From: Heliobacterium mobile
GTDB taxonomy: Bacteria > Bacillota > Desulfitobacteriia > Heliobacteriales > Heliobacteriaceae
Assembly: GCF_009720735.1 (NCBI RefSeq)
Contig: NZ_WNKU01000009.1
Span: 62,001 to 126,000, forward strand
Direction of reading: 5' to 3'
Length of the DNA: 64,000 nt
The translations under genes were made by a program, and so were the position numbers. The notes under the pieces are model-generated. The model made no database searches and was not told where the DNA came from. It saw only the letters and a program-made list of their open reading frames with translations. Below are positions 9,669-19,069 of this stretch, one piece after another; the stretch's first letter is position 1, and each line of letters opens with the position of its first letter.

Positions 9669-9745
9669 GGAGTTAATCCGAATTCCTTCATTAAATATAT
9701 AACCAGAAATATAGCCGAATAAATCGGTCCCTTTCCCTGAGCATC

Positions 9746-9768
9746 TAATCGCCTTTTTGGGGGCGATA
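9746..9768 (+). other. Small hairpin between nifN and nifX
   Basis: AATCGCC and GGGGCGAT can pair across a T-rich loop. There is no T-run after the stem. It lies in the 134-bp gap before nifX, a second possible processing or attenuation point within the nif run. Confidence 0.3.
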
Positions 9769-9802
9769 ACAGTTCTGCTAGTTTTTCGAGGAGGTGTCCC
9801 CC

Positions 9803-10174
9803 ATGCTCGTTGCCTTTGCCACAGAAAGTCAGAAATTTGTCGATGCTCACTTCGGGCTCGCCAGTGCCTTTGCCGTTTATGATGTTACAGCCGAAGAAAT
9901 TCTCTCCAAAGGAACGGTCTACTGCCCCAAAGAATTCACTCCCGATGAAGACAAGATTGAAGGCCGCCTGCAGATCATTTCCGATTGTGCCGTCGTCTAC
10001 TGTACCGCCATCGGTGGACCAGCGGCAGCCCGGTTGGTCCAATCGAATATTCATCCCTTGAAAGTCTCTGAAGGAACTCCCATCGAAGACGAACTGAATC
10101 GGTTGCAAACTCTGCTGGCCGGTTCCCCCCCGCCTTGGTTGCGGAAACGGTTACAACAAGAAAAAAATAATTAG
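9803..10174 (+). CDS. nifX: Cofactor carrier/escort protein NifX
   Basis: A NifX/NafY-family protein that binds FeMo-co precursors (NifB-co, VK-cluster) during transfer to NifEN and NifDK. The 123-residue product begins MLVAFATES and has the family HFGLASAFAVYDV stretch and CAVVYCTAIGGPAAARLV. The ATG at 9803 was chosen because GAGGAGG is 9 nt upstream; a GTG at 9794 overlaps that site. It lies 12 bp before the ferredoxin gene. Confidence 0.93.
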   Translation: MLVAFATESQKFVDAHFGLASAFAVYDVTAEEILSKGTVYCPKEFTPDEDKIEGRLQIISDCAVVYCTAIGGPAAARLVQSNIHPLKVSEGTPIEDELNRLQTLLAGSPPPWLRKRLQQEKNN

Positions 10175-10186
10175 GAGGAAACAAAT

Positions 10187-10453
10187 ATGGCTTTCGTGAC
10201 TGGTTTAACTTTTGGAGGACAAGAGTGGACGCCTCAGTTTATTAATTCCATCGATCCCGCGAAATGCATGGGTTGTGGACGTTGCATCAAAGTTTGCGCT
10301 CAACAGGTCCTCGGATTGGCTGAGTTTGAAGATGAGGACGATATGCTGCGGATGGTCGCTGAGATCTCCAATAAAGACCGCTGTATCGGCTGTCAGGCTT
10401 GTTCCCGTACTTGCGCCAAGCGCTGTATCTCCTTAGAACCGAAAAAGATTTGA
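10187..10453 (+). CDS. nif-specific 2[4Fe-4S] ferredoxin (ferredoxin III type)
   Basis: An 88-residue electron carrier with two cluster motifs: C27-x2-C30-x2-C33-x3-C37 (CMGCGRCIKVC) and C66-x2-C69-x2-C72-x3-C76 (CIGCQACSRTC), plus an extra C80. The N-terminal FVTGLTFGGQEWTPQFI matches the nif-specific ferredoxin III family. In related clusters it sits between nifX and nifB as here, and probably supplies electrons for NifB or for nitrogenase assembly. TTAGGAGG precedes the ATG. Confidence 0.93.
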   Translation: MAFVTGLTFGGQEWTPQFINSIDPAKCMGCGRCIKVCAQQVLGLAEFEDEDDMLRMVAEISNKDRCIGCQACSRTCAKRCISLEPKKI

Positions 10454-10546
10454 TCATTCACAATCGGTAATCATTCCAGACAGAAGTTCATTCTTATCAA
10501 ACAAGTAAAAAACGAGAACATAGCAGATTTACTCAAACACTATACA

Positions 10547-10617
10547 GCTTCAAATATGCAGTTATTAAAGCTTAGAAATATGCGGTTAAAAAAGCTTTGA
10601 AATATGTCATAGAAATT
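10547..10617 (+). repeat. Three imperfect 23-24-bp direct repeats upstream of nifB
   Basis: Units starting at 10547, 10570 and 10594 share GCTTNNAAATATGNNGTTA; the third diverges at its end. Spacings are 23 and 24 bp. They lie in the 177-bp gap between fdx and nifB and end beside the nifB ribosome site. The phasing is about two helical turns, as for repeated binding sites, though a degenerate duplication is equally possible. Confidence 0.6.
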
Positions 10618-10630
10618 AGGAGGTGGCAAC

Positions 10631-11464
10631 ATGGGTTGCACTGGTTCTTGCGGAGGAAATTCAACGAAAGATGTGTCCAAGCACCCCTGTTTTTCACCTC
10701 ATGGCCACGGAAAATCAGGACGGATTCATCTGCCTGTCGCTCCTGGTTGTAACATTGCCTGTGGTTATTGTGTACGTAAATTCGATTGTGCCAATGAGTC
10801 ACGGCCTGGCGTTACCAGCCGAGTGATTACTCCTGAGCAGGCCCTCTGGCGCGTAGAGCAAGCCTTGGCTTCAGACATCGGTCCTTACCTGCAAGTCGTC
10901 GGCATCGCCGGCCCTGGAGAGCCTCTAGCCAACCCGGCGACCTATACCACTTTGGAACTCATCCAAGAGCATCACCCCCATCTCATCCGCTGCATCAGCT
11001 CAAACGGGTTGCTGCTGGCTGAGCGGTTGACCGACCTGCTCCGCTGCGGTGTATCCCATGTGACGGTCACCTTGAATACCTTGGATCCGGCTGTCGGCGC
11101 CCAGATCTACCGGTATGTTCGCTGGCAAGGCCGCAAGCTGGCTGACGAAATGGGTGCCCAGATCCTCTTAGAGCAACAGTTGCTCGGTATCGAATTGGCA
11201 GCTCAAGCAGGCTTGACCGTCAAGGTCAACACCGTCGTCATCCCAGGACTGAATGACAAACACCTGGAAGAACTGGCTTGGGAAGTTAGAGCTCGAGGAG
11301 CCTCTATTCTCAACCTGATGCCGTTGATCAACCAGGGAATCTTCGCTGACGTCCAACCGCCGAGTCCAGAGGAAATGCGCACCTACCGGCGGCAGGCAGA
11401 AGCGATTTTGCCGCAACTGTCTCACTGTCGCCAATGCCGAGCTGACGCCATCGGCATCATATAG
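10631..11464 (+). CDS. nifB: Radical-SAM FeMo-cofactor core synthase NifB
   Basis: Builds the 8Fe-9S-C core (NifB-co) using S-adenosylmethionine. C40-x3-C44-x2-C47 (PGCNIACGYC) is the radical-SAM cluster motif. HPCFSPHGHGKSGRIHLP precedes it, as in all NifB, and the ending CRQCRADAIG is typical. At 277 residues it is the short type without the C-terminal NifX-like domain; the separate nifX supplies that module. TTAGGAGGTGG lies before the ATG. nifV follows after 17 bp. Confidence 0.97.
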   Translation: MGCTGSCGGNSTKDVSKHPCFSPHGHGKSGRIHLPVAPGCNIACGYCVRKFDCANESRPGVTSRVITPEQALWRVEQALASDIGPYLQVVGIAGPGEPLANPATYTTLELIQEHHPHLIRCISSNGLLLAERLTDLLRCGVSHVTVTLNTLDPAVGAQIYRYVRWQGRKLADEMGAQILLEQQLLGIELAAQAGLTVKVNTVVIPGLNDKHLEELAWEVRARGASILNLMPLINQGIFADVQPPSPEEMRTYRRQAEAILPQLSHCRQCRADAIGII

Positions 11465-11481
11465 GAGTAGGAGGCATAGCC

Positions 11482-12609
11482 ATGGGCCAACGGGTATGGA
11501 TGATGGATACAACTTTGCGGGACGGGGAGCAATCCCCCGGTGCCGCCTTCTCGCCGGAAGAAAAAGAATCAATCGCCCGTGCGCTGGTGGAAGCGGGAGT
11601 TCATGAGATCGAGGCGGGGGTTCCGGCCATGGGCGAAGACGAACAAGCGACCATCGCCCGCCTCGTCGCTTTGAACCTCCCTGTTCGCTTGACCACTTGG
11701 AACCGAGCGGTGATCGATGATCTGGAAGCAAGTTTGAAGACTGGGGTCCGAGCGGTAGCCATCTCCGTTCCCTCTTCCGATCAACAGATTCGGCGGAAGC
11801 TTCAACAAAGCCGTGAATGGGTCCTTGAGACGTTGGGTAAATGCCTTTACCGGGCCAAGCAAGAAGGTCTCTATGTATGCATAGGGTTGGAAGATGCCAG
11901 CCGGGCCGATACAGACTTTCTCATCCGCTTAGGCTTGGAAGCTCAGCGTCTCAAAGCCAACCGCATGCGCGTCTCTGATACACTCGGTGTCCTCGACCCC
12001 ATTCGAACCTTTACGCTATTCGACCGCTTGACCACATCATTGACGATACCCTTGGAAATCCACGCCCACAACGACTTGGGCATGGCCACAGCCAATACGA
12101 TTGCCGCAATCCAAGCCGGTGCAAAAGCTGCCAGTGTCACCGTCTGTGGTCTCGGGGAACGAGCCGGGAACGCACCTTTGGAAGAGGTGGCCGTGGCGTT
12201 GCGGCAATGCTGCAACGCCGATACCCATATTCAAATGACAAAACTGCAGAGCCTTTGCCAGCTAGTAAGTCGGATCACCCGACGACCGATTCCGCTGGCG
12301 AAACCGGTCGTCGGCCGCTATGCTTTCACCCATGCTTCCGCCATCCATGTCGATGGCTTACGCAAGGATAAAGGAAACTACGAAGGCCTGCCTCCCGAGT
12401 ATATCAACCGCAAGCATCGCATCGCCTTAGGCAAATACAGCGGGAAAAAATCACTTGTACAGGTCATGCAAACGCTCAATCTTGAGATGGATCCAACAAT
12501 GTTGGATCACTTGATCCAAAAGGTTCGTCTAAAAAGCCAAATCCTCAAACGTCCCCTCCGACGCCAAGACATCTTGGAAATTGTCGTAGACGAACAAATC
12601 GTTAAATAG
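11482..12609 (+). CDS. nifV: Homocitrate synthase NifV
   Basis: Condenses acetyl-CoA and 2-oxoglutarate to homocitrate, the organic ligand of FeMo-co. It is a 375-residue DRE-TIM metallolyase with TTLRDGEQSPG at residues 10-20 (catalytic Arg and metal Asp), HAHNDLGMATAN (metal His pair) and GLGERAGNAPLEEV. The last gene of the nif run supports nifV rather than leuA. TAGGAGTAGGAGG upstream gives a strong ribosome site. Confidence 0.96.
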   Translation: MGQRVWMMDTTLRDGEQSPGAAFSPEEKESIARALVEAGVHEIEAGVPAMGEDEQATIARLVALNLPVRLTTWNRAVIDDLEASLKTGVRAVAISVPSSDQQIRRKLQQSREWVLETLGKCLYRAKQEGLYVCIGLEDASRADTDFLIRLGLEAQRLKANRMRVSDTLGVLDPIRTFTLFDRLTTSLTIPLEIHAHNDLGMATANTIAAIQAGAKAASVTVCGLGERAGNAPLEEVAVALRQCCNADTHIQMTKLQSLCQLVSRITRRPIPLAKPVVGRYAFTHASAIHVDGLRKDKGNYEGLPPEYINRKHRIALGKYSGKKSLVQVMQTLNLEMDPTMLDHLIQKVRLKSQILKRPLRRQDILEIVVDEQIVK

Positions 12610-12717
12610 CGATTCAAACGGTTACATCTACCCTTTGCAGGTTGGCTTTTTTTGAGTTATACTATATATTGTGCGACTCATGATGGTTTCGCTCCATCTG
12701 GGCTATAGTCACTTTCA

Positions 12718-12747
12718 CTCCCCAGGCTTCAGGCCTGGGGAGTTTTT
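12718..12747 (+). terminator. Terminator at the end of the nif operon
   Basis: CTCCCCAGGC pairs perfectly with GCCTGGGGAG (10 bp, 5-nt loop), followed by TTTTT. It lies 109 bp after nifV. A T7 run at about 12649 may mark a weaker, earlier stop. Confidence 0.85.
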
Positions 12748-12816
12748 GTGAATCGTCAATCTGCGACGAGAAGCGAATATAGGATAGTACGTTAGACAAG
12801 AAGTAAAGGAAAGTAG

Positions 12817-14439
<1,623 letters not shown>

Positions 14440-14500
14440 TAAGGTATTCATTGGTTAGCTTTGGACTGTTATTTCCTTAAAATACACTAACTCATAAACG

Positions 14501-14542
14501 AAATTAGCGTGATCCATAATCTTGGATCACGCTAATTTTTTT
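14501..14542 (+). terminator. Terminator after the ABC-F gene
   Basis: AAATTAGCGTGATCC pairs perfectly with GGATCACGCTAATTT across an 8-nt loop and is followed by a T-run. The core GCGTGAtcc..ggaTCACGC resembles other terminators in this window. Confidence 0.9.
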
Positions 14543-14651
14543 ACTGAAAATGCTCTACTCTCAAAGTTCTCTCTTCGTGATTATCACCAAGATTAAACCC
14601 CAACCGGTGAATAACTTAACCTAAATCATCCATAATATCAAAGAATACGTT

Positions 14652-15446
14652 GTGAGGAAGTTAGCAGTCAGCATGTTTAAAGCTCCTTCGAAAAAAAATA
14701 TCCGGAGACCGTTGGCATACGTTTCCACTATAGCTACCAATCACATCCATCTACGGAATCCCTGGGTTACAGTCTGGCTTTCAGCACTCTTCCCCGGTTT
14801 CGGACAGATATTCATGGGAAGTTATGTAAAATGATTTCTTTTGATCATTTGGGAGATTGTTATTAACGTGGAATCAAAACTAAACTTAGCCATCCTTTAC
14901 TCTTTTACAGGTCAGTTTAGTCTCGCCAAAGAGACGGTAAACATTCGATGGCTGCTGTTATATGCAGGGGTTTTCGTATATGCCCTTTGGGATAGCTATC
15001 GTTCCACTGTGGACTTAAATAAGTTCACCATTCTCGCCCAAAGAGAACAATCTCCTATCGTTCCCTTTAAGATGGATGCGATTGAGATCAATTATTTTGA
15101 CAAACGGAATCCCTGGGTAGCCGTAGCATGGTCTGTTTTTATGCCAGGCTTAGGGCATCTATATACTCACAGGTTACCGACAGGTTTTTTTGTATTGGTA
15201 TGGTGGATTGCGATTACTTACTTTTCACATCTTATGGAGGGTGTCCATTACACAGCGATGGGTGCCTTCGAACAGGTGAAAATCATTGTAGACCCTCAAT
15301 GGCTTATTTTTATGCCATCTATATACTGTTTTGCCATTTATGATTCCTTCGTTCATACGGTGGAGTACAATAAGTTATTTGAGTACGAACAAGCTCAATT
15401 TCTGAGGTTAAAATACCAGAGTAAAAACTTTAAGTTGCCTATATAG
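14652..15446 (+). pseudogene. Membrane-protein gene interrupted by an in-frame TGA
   Basis: Two open stretches, 14652-14834 and 14841-15446, lie in the same frame and are separated only by TGA at 14832-14834. Reading through gives GSYVK-stop-FLLIIWEIVIN, a continuous membrane protein of about 260 residues. GGA (Gly) would fit, one base change away. The protein has an internal duplication: HLRNPWVTVWLSALFPGFGQ and KRNPWVAVAWSVFMPGLGH, each starting a pair of hydrophobic segments, and DSYRSTVDLNK versus DSFVHTVEYNK. The initiator is unclear (GTG 14652 or ATG 14673). Family not recognised. It is probably a recent nonsense mutation; a sequencing error or expression of the second part from TTG 14841 cannot be excluded. 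Confidence 0.7.
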
Positions 15447-15462
15447 CCTGGAGTTGTTTGTC

Positions 15463-15912
15463 ATGTATGTCGTCGCTGCTTTTGAACAGTCATTATTTTT
15501 AGAAATGGCAATCACTGAGCTCGAAGAAAAAGGAATTACAAGAGACCATATCCTCGCCGTTCCGCTGAAGGTAAATACAAGCCAAGGGAAAATCATGGAT
15601 AGCATCTACGCAGCAGATGGTATCAGTGTATTTGATGGTGCCACTGTTTCGGGGTCAGCATTCATGGTTCTTGGCGTTATTTTTGGTTATGTTTGGACCT
15701 GGGGTCCAATTATTTGGGGGCTAATGGGGCTAACCGTTGGATCTATTTTGGGACTCCTCCTTGACCTTGCCTTCCGAAAAAATAAAAAAGGGAATCGGCA
15801 AGCAAAGTCCACCGTAGTTGTTATGATTTCTTGTTCAGAAAAACAGTTTGATTGGGTTTCTACTGTTCTTGAAAACCATAACCCACAAGGGATCGGGTTT
15901 ATTCAGCATTAA
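15463..15912 (+). CDS. Unrecognised protein with two membrane segments
   Basis: The 149-residue product begins MYVVAAFEQSLFLEMAITEL. The N-terminal third looks like a small soluble alpha/beta domain. Residues about 60-105 contain a Gly-rich hydrophobic hairpin (GSAFMVLGVIFGYVWTWG and IWGLMGLTVGSILGLLLDL), and the C-terminus returns to a soluble strand/helix pattern (STVVVMISCSEKQFDWV). GGAG lies 9 nt before ATG 15463, preferred over TTG 15454. It follows the broken membrane gene by 16 bp, so the two probably formed one transcript. It overlaps the convergent gene at 15909 by 4 bp. Function unknown. Confidence 0.7.
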   Translation: MYVVAAFEQSLFLEMAITELEEKGITRDHILAVPLKVNTSQGKIMDSIYAADGISVFDGATVSGSAFMVLGVIFGYVWTWGPIIWGLMGLTVGSILGLLLDLAFRKNKKGNRQAKSTVVVMISCSEKQFDWVSTVLENHNPQGIGFIQH

Positions 15913-16268
15913 GGGCGATATGAAATGGGAAAACCCTCAAAATACACGATCTGATCAATCCGAAGGTGAATTGCCCTGTCGTTTCCGATATTCAGTTGAA
16001 TATGATCCGTCGCCACACCAGTCAATACCCCTTCCACCTTGCCAGCTGTCGTCATTACAACCATTTGTTCACCGTTATGTCGGCTGATATGATCGATAAA
16101 AACGGGCTCGATTACGGTTACATATTGATTCGGTTGTGGAACTACCGGAACCGTATGAATCGGTGTACACAAAGCCGGCATCTGGTTCACGTAAGCTGGT
16201 TGAACGATCGGATGCAGGCATACTGGAACGTCCTGGGGCTTGATGGAACTTTCGCATTCCTTATCCAT
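15909..16268 (-). CDS. Spore-coat-like protein with an Sm-like (DUF2642-type) C-terminal domain
   Basis: The 119-residue product has a Pro/Cys-rich N-terminal half (VPVCLHPIVQPAYVNQMP) and a C-terminal beta-barrel-like stretch, MVVMTTAGKVEGVLTGVATD then HIQLNIG, AIHLRIDQIVYFEG, which resembles the Sm-like DUF2642 domain of Bacillus spore proteins. GGGAGG lies 9 nt before the ATG. Two YjcZ-like spore proteins lie upstream on the other strand, supporting a sporulation role. The spore assignment is inferred from domain and neighbours. Confidence 0.65.
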   Translation of the reverse strand: MDKECESSIKPQDVPVCLHPIVQPAYVNQMPALCTPIHTVPVVPQPNQYVTVIEPVFIDHISRHNGEQMVVMTTAGKVEGVLTGVATDHIQLNIGNDRAIHLRIDQIVYFEGFPISYRP

Positions 16269-16476
16269 GAAACATATCCCTCCCTAAAAATCTTACCCTA
16301 TAGGTATGCCGGAGACAACTTGGCTCATTCTGCGATCAATGCCCCAGGTTAAGTCGCGACCGTAAGCTGCCGGGTTATCTCTTTAGGAAGGAATATGATC
16401 TGTAACCATTTCAGCATACTGCCCATAAATTGGGATTGTAGGTAAATCCCAGTCAAGTCTGAAAGGAGGAACGAAT

Positions 16477-16596
16477 ATGGGTGCTGCTGTAGTGGGTGGT
16501 TATGTGGGATTCCCAACTGTAGTCGGTCTTGTGATCGCTCTCATCATCATCGGCGCATTTTATCCCGCGATTATCGGTGTTGGCTACGCCGGGTAA
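16477..16596 (+). CDS. YjcZ-type tiny sporulation membrane protein
   Basis: A 39-residue peptide (MGAAVVGGYVGFPTVVGLVI, then ALIIIGAFYPAIIGVGYAG): a Gly-rich start, one hydrophobic helix and a Gly/Tyr-rich end. This is the pattern of the YjcZ family of tiny spore-associated membrane proteins. AAAGGAGG is placed 8 nt before the ATG. A second family member follows 68 bp downstream. Confidence 0.7.
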   Translation: MGAAVVGGYVGFPTVVGLVIALIIIGAFYPAIIGVGYAG

Positions 16597-16664
16597 TGCC
16601 AGTTATTTCGGCAATCTCTAATGATGTAAGTACTCTCTGTTGTTCATGAAAGGAGGCAGGAAAC

Positions 16665-16787
16665 ATGGGGGCATGCGGAACTACCGGTGGTGGCTATATC
16701 GGCAATAGCATCGTCGCTTTGGCCATCTTGATCATCATTATCGCCATCCTCGGCACCGGTTTTGGCCTTGGCTTTGGTGCTTACTAA
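16665..16787 (+). CDS. Second YjcZ-type tiny sporulation membrane protein
   Basis: A 40-residue peptide (MGACGTTGGGYIGNSIVALA, then ILIIIIAILGTGFGLGFGAY), with the same Gly-rich start, single hydrophobic helix and aromatic end as its neighbour. GAAAGGAGGCAGG precedes the ATG. A strong terminator follows the stop by 13 bp, so the two small genes probably share one transcript. Confidence 0.7.
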   Translation: MGACGTTGGGYIGNSIVALAILIIIIAILGTGFGLGFGAY

Positions 16788-16800
16788 TTCTATTAAAGCG

Positions 16801-16837
16801 AAAAAAGCGTGAGCCCCTTGGGGTTCACGCTTTTTTT
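16801..16837 (+). terminator. Terminator after the YjcZ-type genes
   Basis: AAAAAAGCGTGAGCCCC pairs with GGGGTTCACGCTTTTTT with a wobble, ending in a T7 run. It has the GCGTGA/TCACGC core seen in other terminators here. Confidence 0.9.
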
Positions 16838-16919
16838 AGGTTCTCTCCCGGACTTAATTGTTCTTTGCATAAATAGCTATTCCAAATAACAAACTATTAC
16901 TCTGAGGAGGTATAAAGAC

Positions 16920-17630
16920 ATGGAAATACTCTTTTTCACATTGATTCGTTCTATAGTTATATTTCTCTTGCTTATGTTGTTAACAAGAATTGCAGGTAAA
17001 AAATTGATTTCGCAAATGACCTATTTTGACTTCGCAACGTCCATCGTCATCGGAGCCATATCGGCTCAATTTATTTCTCGTGAGTTGCACGGCTGGTGGG
17101 TCTTATTAGCCCCTATTTTTATCATCATTTTTGCGATATCTATCGATAAGTTGACCCTCAAGAGTCTAAGTATGAGAAAAATTCTAGATGGAAACCCGGT
17201 CGTGGTCATACAAAACGGAAAGATTTTAGAAGCAAACATGGCAAAGGTAAGATACAACATCAATGACTTAGAGATGCAACTGCGCGAAAAGGGAGTCTTC
17301 AACTTAACGGAAGTTGAATTTGCCATTCTCGAACCACACGGTCATCTAAGCGTATTAAAAAAAACACAATACCAGCCGGTTACGATGAAAGATTTGCGGA
17401 AGCCAACATCCTATATGGGTCTAGCTTCGGAAATTATTAAGGACGGAGATCTCCTGGAACAAAACCTTCGTCAAAATAACCTGAGTTTTTCCTGGCTGTA
17501 CAAACAACTTCGAGAAAAAGGGATAAACCAGGTTGAAGATGTATTTTATGCCAGCTTAGAAACTGACGGGACCCTCTATATAGACATGAAGAATGATACC
17601 AACGAATTCAACCGGAAAATCCATGATTAG
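16920..17630 (+). CDS. DUF421 family membrane protein (YetF-like)
   Basis: The 236-residue product has three N-terminal membrane helices (about residues 5-25, 35-55 and 60-78) and a cytoplasmic C-terminal domain with the family motifs NPVVVIQNGKI and LREKGVFNLTEVEFAILEPHG. It also has the SYMGLASEIIKDG stretch of YetF-type proteins. These are common in spore formers and often tied to spore membranes; the molecular function is not known. GAGGAGG lies before the ATG. A terminator follows. Confidence 0.85.
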   Translation: MEILFFTLIRSIVIFLLLMLLTRIAGKKLISQMTYFDFATSIVIGAISAQFISRELHGWWVLLAPIFIIIFAISIDKLTLKSLSMRKILDGNPVVVIQNGKILEANMAKVRYNINDLEMQLREKGVFNLTEVEFAILEPHGHLSVLKKTQYQPVTMKDLRKPTSYMGLASEIIKDGDLLEQNLRQNNLSFSWLYKQLREKGINQVEDVFYASLETDGTLYIDMKNDTNEFNRKIHD

Positions 17631-17660
17631 CCCCGGTTGCTGGTTCATAGTTTCCTCTTG

Positions 17661-17696
17661 AACCCTCTGCCTTTCCGAAAGGTTAGAGGGTTTTAT
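17661..17696 (+). terminator. Terminator after the DUF421 gene
   Basis: AACCCTCTGCCTTTC pairs with GAAAGGTTAGAGGGTT, followed by TTTATGTTT. The stem is strong and the T-run modest. Confidence 0.75.
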
Positions 17697-17749
17697 GTTT
17701 CGCTATGGTTTTTCGGCTTTCTTGTCCTAGAAAAATCGCTTGCTTTAAC

Positions 17750-17810
17750 CTGTCACATAACTGTAACGTGACCGTCATCAGATCGTCACTTCTTTGAGTT
17801 ACCCTAGATA
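17750..17810 (+). promoter_or_regulatory. Four 11-bp direct repeats next to a -10 box: PhoB/OmpR-type activator site
   Basis: Units CTGTCACATAA, CTGTAACGTGA, CCGTCATCAGA and TCGTCACTTCT (17750-17793) follow each other at exactly 11 bp, sharing YYGTMA. A -10-like TAGATA starts at 17805, 11 bp after the last unit, and there is no good -35. This is the layout of class-II promoters activated by PhoB-type response regulators. It drives the polyferredoxin gene at 17844. Confidence 0.6.
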
Positions 17811-17843
17811 CAGGATGATAGCCGTTTTGAAGGAGGCGGTGTT

Positions 17844-18692
17844 ATGAATAAGCATAGCATCTTCCACCCCACGCGCCGAATGTCATTACTTAGAAATGCA
17901 TCACTCATCGGATTCGTCATGTTAATGGGGTATTTCGGTATCCGTCACCAGATCGTCGGAGGGGGGCCACAGGGAAGTCCTCCCCTCGATAGCTATTGTG
18001 TTTTCGGCGGTGTAGAAACACTGTGGAGTTACGTAACGAAAGGGCAGTTTCTGCAAAAAACGAATCTTTCTAACTTGGTGCTGCTCACGGCTGCCGTCTT
18101 GGTAACGCTCCTCACAGGGGCGAGTTTCTGCGGTTGGATCTGTCCATTTGGCGCCTTGCAAGAATGGATCGGCATTATCGGGAAAAGGCTCTTCGGAAAA
18201 CAATTCCCTTTACCGGTACACATCGATAGACCTCTACGGTATCTACGCTTCGTCCTCTTAGCACTCATCCTTTACATGACCATATCCACCGATAAACTAT
18301 GGTTTGAGATCCACGATCCCTTCAAAGCGTTCTTCGGATTCGAGTTTGAATTATCTCCCGGTTTAGTCATACTCCTTTTGTTATCGATCCTATCTATTTT
18401 TATCGAAAGATTCTTTTGCAAATACCTATGCCCTTTAGGCGCATTGTTCTCACTGCTCAGCCCGCTAAGCATCATAAAGTTAAAAAGACAGTCCTCTCAT
18501 TGCATAGGTTGTAATCTTTGTAATAAGTCCTGTCCCATGGGCATCGACGTGGCCCACGTCCAAAACACCGGCGGGGACTGTATTCGCTGTCTTCAATGCA
18601 TGGAAAATTGCCCGAAACCGGAGGCTTTGATCTTAGAATCCGGTAAGAATCCTTCACCCCCTATACCTCATTCAGTGGACTATCGTCGTTGA
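17844..18692 (+). CDS. Membrane polyferredoxin (NapH/CcoG-like 4Fe-4S protein)
   Basis: A 282-residue integral membrane iron-sulfur protein with about five hydrophobic segments. Two CxxxCP motifs follow membrane helices (CGWICPFGALQEW and CKYLCPLGALFSL), as in NapH and NosR. Two ferredoxin motifs near the C-terminus (CIGCNLCNKSCPMG and CIRCLQCMENCPKP) would bind 4Fe-4S clusters. Such proteins pass electrons between the quinone pool and partner reductases; the partner here is unknown. AAGGAGGCGG precedes the ATG. It is cotranscribed with the small protein 16 bp downstream. Upstream 11-bp repeats suggest control by a PhoB-type regulator. Confidence 0.85.
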   Translation: MNKHSIFHPTRRMSLLRNASLIGFVMLMGYFGIRHQIVGGGPQGSPPLDSYCVFGGVETLWSYVTKGQFLQKTNLSNLVLLTAAVLVTLLTGASFCGWICPFGALQEWIGIIGKRLFGKQFPLPVHIDRPLRYLRFVLLALILYMTISTDKLWFEIHDPFKAFFGFEFELSPGLVILLLLSILSIFIERFFCKYLCPLGALFSLLSPLSIIKLKRQSSHCIGCNLCNKSCPMGIDVAHVQNTGGDCIRCLQCMENCPKPEALILESGKNPSPPIPHSVDYRR

Positions 18693-18708
18693 AGAAAGGA
18701 GGTATTTT

Positions 18709-19014
18709 ATGCGAGTCGGTAAAATACAGTACGGCTTTACCGTTTTGATCATCTTCCTCTCTGTCATCGGCGGAGCAATGTCTCTAAATTTCTGGGTCAC
18801 AAAGCAAACCATCCCTGTAACAGTCATGTTCAGCGAGGATATCCGGGGATGGATGACCTTAAAACAAGTATCCGAAGCGATGAAAATACCTGTCGGTGAA
18901 GTAAAAGAGCGTCTGACCTTACCCGTCGATACGAACGATGCGAAATCTTTAAAGGAACTTGCCTCCGAGCGCGGGCTATCTACGGAAGAATTTAAGCAAA
19001 GATTGTTCAAATAA
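18709..19014 (+). CDS. Small membrane-anchored partner of the polyferredoxin
   Basis: The 101-residue product has one N-terminal membrane helix (FTVLIIFLSVIGGAMSLNFW) followed by a soluble region with two helix-turn repeats: DIRGWMTLKQVSEAMKIPVG and KSLKELASERGLSTEEFKQR. Comparable domains occur next to or fused to NapH-like proteins in Clostridia, which suggests an assembly or docking subunit. GAAAGGAGG lies before the ATG. It ends just before a terminator. Function inferred only from its partner. Confidence 0.65.
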   Translation: MRVGKIQYGFTVLIIFLSVIGGAMSLNFWVTKQTIPVTVMFSEDIRGWMTLKQVSEAMKIPVGEVKERLTLPVDTNDAKSLKELASERGLSTEEFKQRLFK

Positions 19015-19020
19015 TAGAAT

Positions 19021-19064
19021 AAAAAAGCGCGTGAACCCTGGCTCATGGGGTTACGCGCTTTTTT
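19021..19064. terminator. Bidirectional terminator between convergent units
   Basis: AAAAAAGCGCGTGAACCC pairs with GGGGTTACGCGCTTTTTT. A/T runs on both sides let it serve the plus-strand polyferredoxin operon and the minus-strand kimA gene, whose stop is 6 bp away. Confidence 0.85.
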
Positions 19065-19069
19065 GATGA

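Noticed and set aside
14832-14834. In-frame TGA as a selenocysteine codon
   Set aside because: It lies in a membrane helix region, no SECIS-like hairpin follows closely, and the family repeat gives no reason for a redox residue. A nonsense mutation is simpler.
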